Assembly (NCBI GenBank): GCA_944376975.1 | Contig: CALWEE010000013.1 | Location: forward strand, 1-17,121 | Reading direction: 5' to 3' | DNA: 17,121 nucleotides | DNA from: an uncultured Lachnospiraceae bacterium | GTDB lineage: Bacteria; Bacillota; Clostridia; Lachnospirales; Lachnospiraceae | Part shown: one piece after another, positions 13,758 to 17,121 of the stretch | Layout: each line of letters starts with the position of its first letter | How positions within the stretch are numbered: position 1 is the first letter of the stretch | Translations under genes and position numbers: made by a program | Notes under the pieces: generated by a model | Seen by the model: only the letters and a program-made list of their open reading frames with translations | Database searches by the model: none | What the model was told of the DNA's origin: nothing

Positions 13758-14630
13758 ATGGAAAGATTATCGGATCCCCGAAAGACCATCGAGATCATAA
13801 AAAAATACGGATTTACTTTTCAGAAAAAGTTCGGCCAGAACTTTCTGATCGACGAACACGTGATCCGCAAGATCATCGCCGCGGCCGGCGTGACAAAAAC
13901 GGACTTCGTCCTGGAGATCGGGCCGGGCATCGGCACGCTGACCCAGTATCTGTCGGAGGCGGCGCGGGAAGTCACCGCCGTTGAGATCGACAGGAAGCTG
14001 CTGCCCATTTTGGATGAAACCCTGGACGGGTGCGACAATGTGCAGATCGTCAACGCGGATATCCTGAAAGTCGATCTGAAAACCCTGGCGGATGAGAAAA
14101 ACGGCGGAAAGCCCATCAAGGTGGTGGCCAATCTGCCTTATTATATCACCACGCCCATTATCATGGCCCTGTTTGAAAGCCATGTGCCGGTGGAGAACAT
14201 AACGGTCATGGTCCAGAAAGAAGTGGCGGAACGCATGAAGGCCCGGCCGGGCACAAAAGACTACGGCGCCTTATCTTTGGCGGTCCAGTATTATGCCGAG
14301 CCCTATCTGGCGGCCAATGTGCCTTTGAACTGTTTTATCCCGCGGCCCAATGTGGACTCGGCCGTTATCCGGCTGACCCGCCACGTAGAGCCGCCGGTTT
14401 ATGTGGAAGACGAGCGGCTGCTGTTCGGGATCATCCGGGCGTCATTCAACCAGAGACGCAAGACCCTCCTTAACGGCCTGCGCAATTTTGACGGGATCAA
14501 AGCCGATAAGGAACAGATACTGGAAGCCTTTAAGATGAGCGGCATCCCGGAGAACGTCCGGGGCGAAACGCTGGACCTTGGCGGCTTCGCGAAACTTGCC
14601 AACGCGCTGACGCGTCTGGGGATCTCCTGA
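13758..14630 (+). CDS. rsmA: 16S rRNA dimethyladenosine transferase (KsgA/RsmA)
   Basis: A 290-residue SAM-dependent methyltransferase that dimethylates the two adjacent adenosines near the 3' end of 16S rRNA during small-subunit assembly. Diagnostic parts: KKFGQNFLID (residues 23-32), the SAM-binding VLEIGPGIGTLT (51-62), the acidic VEID (75-78), and the target-adenine motif NLPYYITTPI (125-134). The C-terminal helical domain contains the RASFNQRRKTL stretch typical of KsgA. Length is normal. AGGAGG lies 4 bases before the ATG. The gene is between tatD and rarA with short gaps. The RNase M5 gene that commonly precedes it in Firmicutes is not here; the tatD-rsmA gap is only 31 bases and holds just a small GCGC-GAA-GCGC hairpin. 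Confidence 0.97.
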   Translation: MERLSDPRKTIEIIKKYGFTFQKKFGQNFLIDEHVIRKIIAAAGVTKTDFVLEIGPGIGTLTQYLSEAAREVTAVEIDRKLLPILDETLDGCDNVQIVNADILKVDLKTLADEKNGGKPIKVVANLPYYITTPIIMALFESHVPVENITVMVQKEVAERMKARPGTKDYGALSLAVQYYAEPYLAANVPLNCFIPRPNVDSAVIRLTRHVEPPVYVEDERLLFGIIRASFNQRRKTLLNGLRNFDGIKADKEQILEAFKMSGIPENVRGETLDLGGFAKLANALTRLGIS

Positions 14631-14647
14631 AAGGAAGGACGATCGAA

Positions 14648-15964
14648 ATGGAACAAAGGACACTGTTTGAACGGGAGGAAGATACGCCCCTGGCGGCCCG
14701 TCTGCGGCCGGAGACCCTTTCCGAAGTGGTGGGACAGGCCCATCTGCTCGGAGAAGGGAAGGTGCTGCGCCGCCTGATCGAAAGCGACCGGATCGCTTCC
14801 ATGATCTTCTGGGGGCCGCCCGGCGTGGGAAAGACGACGCTGGCCCGGGTGATCGCTTATACGACGAAAGCGGAATTCGTCAATTTTTCCGCGGCGATAA
14901 ACGGGATAAAGGAATTGAAGACGATCATGGGACAGGCGGCGAAAAGACGGGCGTATGGCCAGCGGACCATCGTCTTCGTGGACGAGATCCATCGGTTCAA
15001 CAAAGCCCAGCAGGACGCCTTTTTGCCTTATGTGGAAAACGGGAGCATCATCCTGATCGGCGCCACCACGGAGAATCCGTCGTTTGAAGTGAACGGCGCC
15101 CTCTTGTCCCGCTGCAAAGTGTTCGTGTTAAAAAGCCTGACCGATCAGGATCTGATGACGCTTTTGAAAAGGGCGCTGACCGATCCGAGGGGATTTGGCG
15201 GTCAGGATATCTCCATATCGGACGATATGCTCGAAGCCATCGCCGGATTTGCCAACGGGGACGCCCGGACAGCGCTGTCCACGCTGGAAATGGTGGTGCT
15301 CAACGGCGATATGGACGGGGAACGGATCACGGTGACAGAGCAGACCGTGGAACAGTGTACATCCCGGAAATCATTGCTGTATGACAAAAAGGGCGAGGAA
15401 CATTATAATCTGATCTCCGCCCTTCATAAATCCATGCGCAACTCGGACCTGGACGCGGCGGTCTATTGGCTCGCCCGGATGCTGGAAGCGGGGGAAGATC
15501 CCCTTTACGTGGCCCGCCGGGTGATCCGGTTCGCCAGTGAAGACGTGGGACTGGCCGACCCGCGGGCGCTGGAGATCGCCGTGGCCGCGTATCAGGCCTG
15601 TCATTTTATCGGAATGCCGGAGTGTTCGGTCCATCTGACCCAGGCGGTCGTTTATATGTCCCTTGTGCCCAAATCCAACGCCCTTTACACGGCTTATGAA
15701 ACGGCGAAACAGGACGCCCTCTCACGGCTGGCCGAGCCGGTCCCTCTGGTGATCCGCAACGCGCCGACCCGGCTCATGAAAGATCTTGATTACGGAAAAG
15801 GTTATCAGTATGCCCACGATACGGCGGAAAAACTGACCAATATGCAATGCCTGCCCGATTCCCTCGTCGGCAGGGAGTATTACAGACCCACCGATCAGGG
15901 GTTGGAAGAACGGTTTAAAAAACGGCTGGAAGCCATAAAGCAATGGAAGAAAGAACATTCGTGA
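14648..15964 (+). CDS. rarA: Replication-associated recombination protein A (RarA/MgsA AAA+ ATPase)
   Basis: A 438-residue AAA+ ATPase related to clamp-loader subunits that acts at stalled replication forks. Walker A GPPGVGKTT (residues 56-64), Walker B and DEIH box VFVDEIHRFNK (109-119), sensor 1 IGATTENPS, and the C-terminal RarA part with YDKKGEEHYNLISALHKS and ARMLEAGEDPLYVARR, which sets it apart from RuvB and DnaX. Length is normal for the family. The start follows AAGGAAGG at a normal distance, 17 bases after rsmA, so it is probably in the same operon. The stop is followed after only 8 bases by the -35 box of the padR promoter, and no terminator is seen between them, so rarA transcripts may run on into padR. 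Confidence 0.96.
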   Translation: MEQRTLFEREEDTPLAARLRPETLSEVVGQAHLLGEGKVLRRLIESDRIASMIFWGPPGVGKTTLARVIAYTTKAEFVNFSAAINGIKELKTIMGQAAKRRAYGQRTIVFVDEIHRFNKAQQDAFLPYVENGSIILIGATTENPSFEVNGALLSRCKVFVLKSLTDQDLMTLLKRALTDPRGFGGQDISISDDMLEAIAGFANGDARTALSTLEMVVLNGDMDGERITVTEQTVEQCTSRKSLLYDKKGEEHYNLISALHKSMRNSDLDAAVYWLARMLEAGEDPLYVARRVIRFASEDVGLADPRALEIAVAAYQACHFIGMPECSVHLTQAVVYMSLVPKSNALYTAYETAKQDALSRLAEPVPLVIRNAPTRLMKDLDYGKGYQYAHDTAEKLTNMQCLPDSLVGREYYRPTDQGLEERFKKRLEAIKQWKKEHS

Positions 15965-15972
15965 AAAATATG

Positions 15973-16001
15973 TTGACATACGACATATGTCGTGGTACGA
16001 T
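15973..16001 (+). promoter_or_regulatory. padR promoter with a palindromic operator in the spacer
   Basis: A perfect TTGACA (15973-15978) and TACGAT (15996-16001) have a 17-base spacer that is mostly a perfect 14-bp palindrome, ACGACATATGTCGT (15980-15993). A dimer bound there would block RNA polymerase. The start would be near 16008. Confidence 0.75.
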
Positions 16002-16013
16002 ATAGTCACAAAA

Positions 16014-16037
16014 CGATATATCGACTATCGACATATC
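16014..16037. promoter_or_regulatory. Second palindrome and repeated half-site in the padR leader
   Basis: CGATATATCG at 16014-16023 is a perfect 10-bp palindrome. It is followed by CGACATAT at 16029-16036, which repeats the left part of the spacer palindrome (15981-15988). Together they suggest a second PadR contact region just downstream of the transcription start. Confidence 0.45.
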
Positions 16038-16060
16038 AGGAAGGAGAAGGCCGGACAGAT

Positions 16061-16474
16061 ATGCGAAAAGAAGAACCTTTGACAGAGAGCTATTTTTATA
16101 TCCTGCTTTGTCTGTGGCATCAACCGCTTCACGGATATGGGATCATGCAGATGACGTCCCAGATCACCGGCGGAAGGGTCGTGATCGGTTCCGGCACCAT
16201 GTACGGCGCCACCGGGAAGATGATCAAAAAAGGGCGGATACAGGAAATCCGCAGCGCTGACCCGGAAGATGAAAGGCGGCGGCTTTATGGCCTGACCAAG
16301 ACCGGAAGAGATGTGCTGCGCCAGGAAGTGGGCCGGCTGAAGGAACAGGCGGATAACGCGGACAAAGTCTTGGGAACAGTGACGGGAGGAAGAACGTATG
16401 GCTCAGGAGATCAGGAAAACCCATCGGGTTTTTATGGCATGGGAGTACAGGCTGGAGGAGAAGTGGCTGAATGA
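16061..16474 (+). CDS. PadR-family transcriptional regulator
   Basis: A 137-residue winged-helix repressor. The PadR fold is clear: LTESYFYILLCLWHQPLHGY (residues 7-26), the recognition region GSGTMYGATGKMIKKGRI (about 45-62), and the wing DERRRLYGLTKTGRDVL (about 71-87), followed by a dimer helix ending near residue 107. The ATG at 16061 is chosen because AAGGAGAAGG lies upstream and because the in-frame TTG at 15992 falls inside the promoter. PadR genes of this type often pair with a DUF2812 gene, as here, with the regulator probably controlling both. Odd: the last 25 or so residues, glycine-rich and unlike the family, are encoded in a 77-nt overlap with the DUF2812 gene, which suggests a lost stop or a late frameshift. 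The ligand is unknown. Confidence 0.86.
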   Translation: MRKEEPLTESYFYILLCLWHQPLHGYGIMQMTSQITGGRVVIGSGTMYGATGKMIKKGRIQEIRSADPEDERRRLYGLTKTGRDVLRQEVGRLKEQADNADKVLGTVTGGRTYGSGDQENPSGFYGMGVQAGGEVAE

Positions 16475-16934
16475 GATGGCTGCGTCCGGCTGGCAGCTGG
16501 TAAAAGGCGGCTGCTTTTCACAGAAATTCGTGAAGGACGACGCGGCGCGGTATTGCGTCCGGCTGGATTATAAGAAGATGCCGACGGGAGAAGAAGCGGA
16601 ACGGTATAAAGAAATGTTTGAAGAACAAGGCTGGGAATATGTGAATTCCACGTTTAACGGGTGGCACTATTTCCGCAAAAAGATAAAAGAAGGCGAGCCG
16701 GAAGGGGCTTACGAGATCTATACGGACCGGGAATCCGTCCGGGAGATGACGGGCCGCTGGAAACATCTGGCTTTGGGAGCGGCCGCCGTTTTCGGGATCT
16801 TCGCCGTGTTCTACGGTTATCTGTGCGCGGCGGACGGACTGGCTCCCCATATGTTTTACGCCGTGTTTTATCTGCTCGGCTGCCTGTTCCTTTTGAACTG
16901 CGTAAGAAAGATGGGACTGGACGATCTATCGTGA
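16398..16934 (+). CDS. DUF2812 domain membrane protein
   Basis: A 178-residue protein. The first 95 residues match the DUF2812 pattern: WEYRLEEKWLNEMAASGWQL (residues 15-34), GCFSQKF (38-44), YCVRLDYKK (52-60), and a second GWEYVNSTFNGWHYFRKK (78-95). Two membrane segments follow (about 123-144 and 151-168), ending in a short cytoplasmic or external tail. GGGAGG (16384-16389) stands 8 bases before the ATG, so this start is well supported even though it lies inside the padR reading frame. The constant pairing of DUF2812 with PadR regulators in Firmicutes suggests membrane-stress or antimicrobial response, but this is inference; no molecular activity is known to me. Confidence 0.85.
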   Translation: MAQEIRKTHRVFMAWEYRLEEKWLNEMAASGWQLVKGGCFSQKFVKDDAARYCVRLDYKKMPTGEEAERYKEMFEEQGWEYVNSTFNGWHYFRKKIKEGEPEGAYEIYTDRESVREMTGRWKHLALGAAAVFGIFAVFYGYLCAADGLAPHMFYAVFYLLGCLFLLNCVRKMGLDDLS

Positions 16935-16947
16935 AAGAACCGGATGA

Positions 16948-16966
16948 CCGGCCGGGTTTTGCCGGC
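16948..16966 (+). other. Small GC-rich hairpin with two alternative pairings
   Basis: CCGGC (16948-16952) can pair with GCCGG (16961-16965), or GCCGG (16951-16955) with CCGGC (16962-16966). The two are mutually exclusive. It lies between the DUF2812 stop and the inverted repeat at 16970, and lacks a U-tract. Confidence 0.35.
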
Positions 16967-16969
16967 ATA

Positions 16970-17014
16970 ATCCTCCTTTGGAACGAATACCATAGTTCTA
17001 AAAGGAGGATTTTT
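16970..17014 (+). promoter_or_regulatory. Inverted repeat sequestering the ribosome site of the last gene, terminator-like
   Basis: ATCCTCCTTT (16970-16979) is perfectly complementary to AAAGGAGGAT (17001-17010), which is the ribosome-binding site of the gene starting at 17017. Inner GAAC (16981-16984) and GTTC (16995-16998) can extend the stem across a small bulge. A T5 run (17010-17014) follows, so the same element could also act as an intrinsic terminator for the DUF2812 transcript. The sequence shows the pairing; which function applies is not known. Confidence 0.65.
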
Positions 17015-17016
17015 CT

Positions 17017-17121
17017 ATGTCTGATTACAGCCGTTTTGTATCGTATATTTACCTGTATGAAAATGGGATCAAGACCATGAACGCCGGATATGTCAAAGTG
17101 GAAAGCCGCGACGCCCAGTGC
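17017..17121 (+). CDS. N-terminus of an unidentified protein (cut by window end)
   Basis: An ATG follows AAAGGAGG (17001-17008) and opens a frame of 35 codons that runs off the window. The visible part has an aromatic-rich beginning (SDYSRFVSYIYLYENG) and then AGYVKVESRDAQC. From memory it recalls the N-terminus of small uncharacterised proteins common in Lachnospiraceae (DUF6128-like), but 35 residues are too few to be sure. There is no signal peptide. No good promoter is seen between the DUF2812 stop and this start, so it may depend on read-through past the hairpin at 16970-17014, which also hides its ribosome site. Confidence 0.6.
   Translation, partial: MSDYSRFVSYIYLYENGIKTMNAGYVKVESRDAQC

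Noticed and set aside
15992..16060. Upstream TTG start for PadR
   Set aside because: It lies within the promoter spacer and operator; the PadR fold begins after the ATG at 16061.
1..17121. CRISPR array, tRNA or rRNA genes, insertion sequences, phage or defence modules
   Set aside because: No repeat-spacer pattern, transposase, integrase, RNA gene or recognisable defence protein was found on either strand.

Overview
The window looks like chromosomal DNA of a Gram-positive anaerobe in the Bacillota, most likely class Clostridia and possibly a gut Lachnospiraceae-type organism. The basis is strong AGGAGG-type ribosome sites, housekeeping promoters with N17 spacers, moderately high G+C, the metG-tatD-rsmA gene order, a FabT-like MarR regulator, a PadR/DUF2812 pair and an ATP-type PEP carboxykinase. 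The family assignment is inference. I see no mobile elements, tRNA or rRNA genes, or CRISPR arrays. Genes are tightly packed; the longest gap is about 170 bp.

Region 1 (1-4590, plus strand): the 3' part of an adenine deaminase gene, a GH25 lysozyme with two SH3-like domains, a small probable metal-binding hydrolase of the zinc-dependent phospholipase C type, a cysteine synthase-family PLP enzyme and a FabT-like MarR regulator. A two-way terminator closes this block. Three promoters of near-identical layout (TTGTCA/TTGTCT/TTGTTT, N17, TATAAT) fix the starts of the lysozyme, cysteine synthase and MarR genes and rule out upstream TTG starts.

Region 2 (4590-6091): a 4Fe-4S protein gene and a Crp/Fnr-family regulator gene transcribed divergently. 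A perfect 14-bp palindrome lies in the gap. It sits just downstream of the predicted start of the regulator's own transcript and exactly at -41.5 of the predicted start of the 4Fe-4S transcript, which is the classical activator position. This looks like a self-contained regulatory switch.

Region 3 (6060-9795, minus strand): ATP-dependent PEP carboxykinase with a strong promoter, an unusually long (about 112 nt) leader holding a large hairpin, and a strong terminator. Upstream of it is a DUF885-type lipoprotein metallopeptidase-like gene.

Region 4 (9814-12898, plus strand): a zinc-ribbon/DUF4234 membrane protein followed by a DUF2752 membrane protein, then metG with its own promoter and terminator.

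Region 5 (12911-15964, plus strand): tatD, rsmA and rarA, closely spaced and probably one transcript for nucleic-acid and ribosome maintenance. The RNase M5 gene usually found between tatD and rsmA in many Firmicutes is absent.

Region 6 (15973-17121, plus strand): a PadR regulator under a promoter carrying a perfect palindrome in its spacer, a DUF2812 membrane protein whose gene overlaps padR by 77 nt, and the start of a further gene whose ribosome-binding site is locked in an inverted repeat. I found no large novel defence or biosynthetic system. The most interesting signals are regulatory: the Crp/Fnr switch, the pckA leader, the PadR operator and the hairpin that sequesters the last ribosome site.
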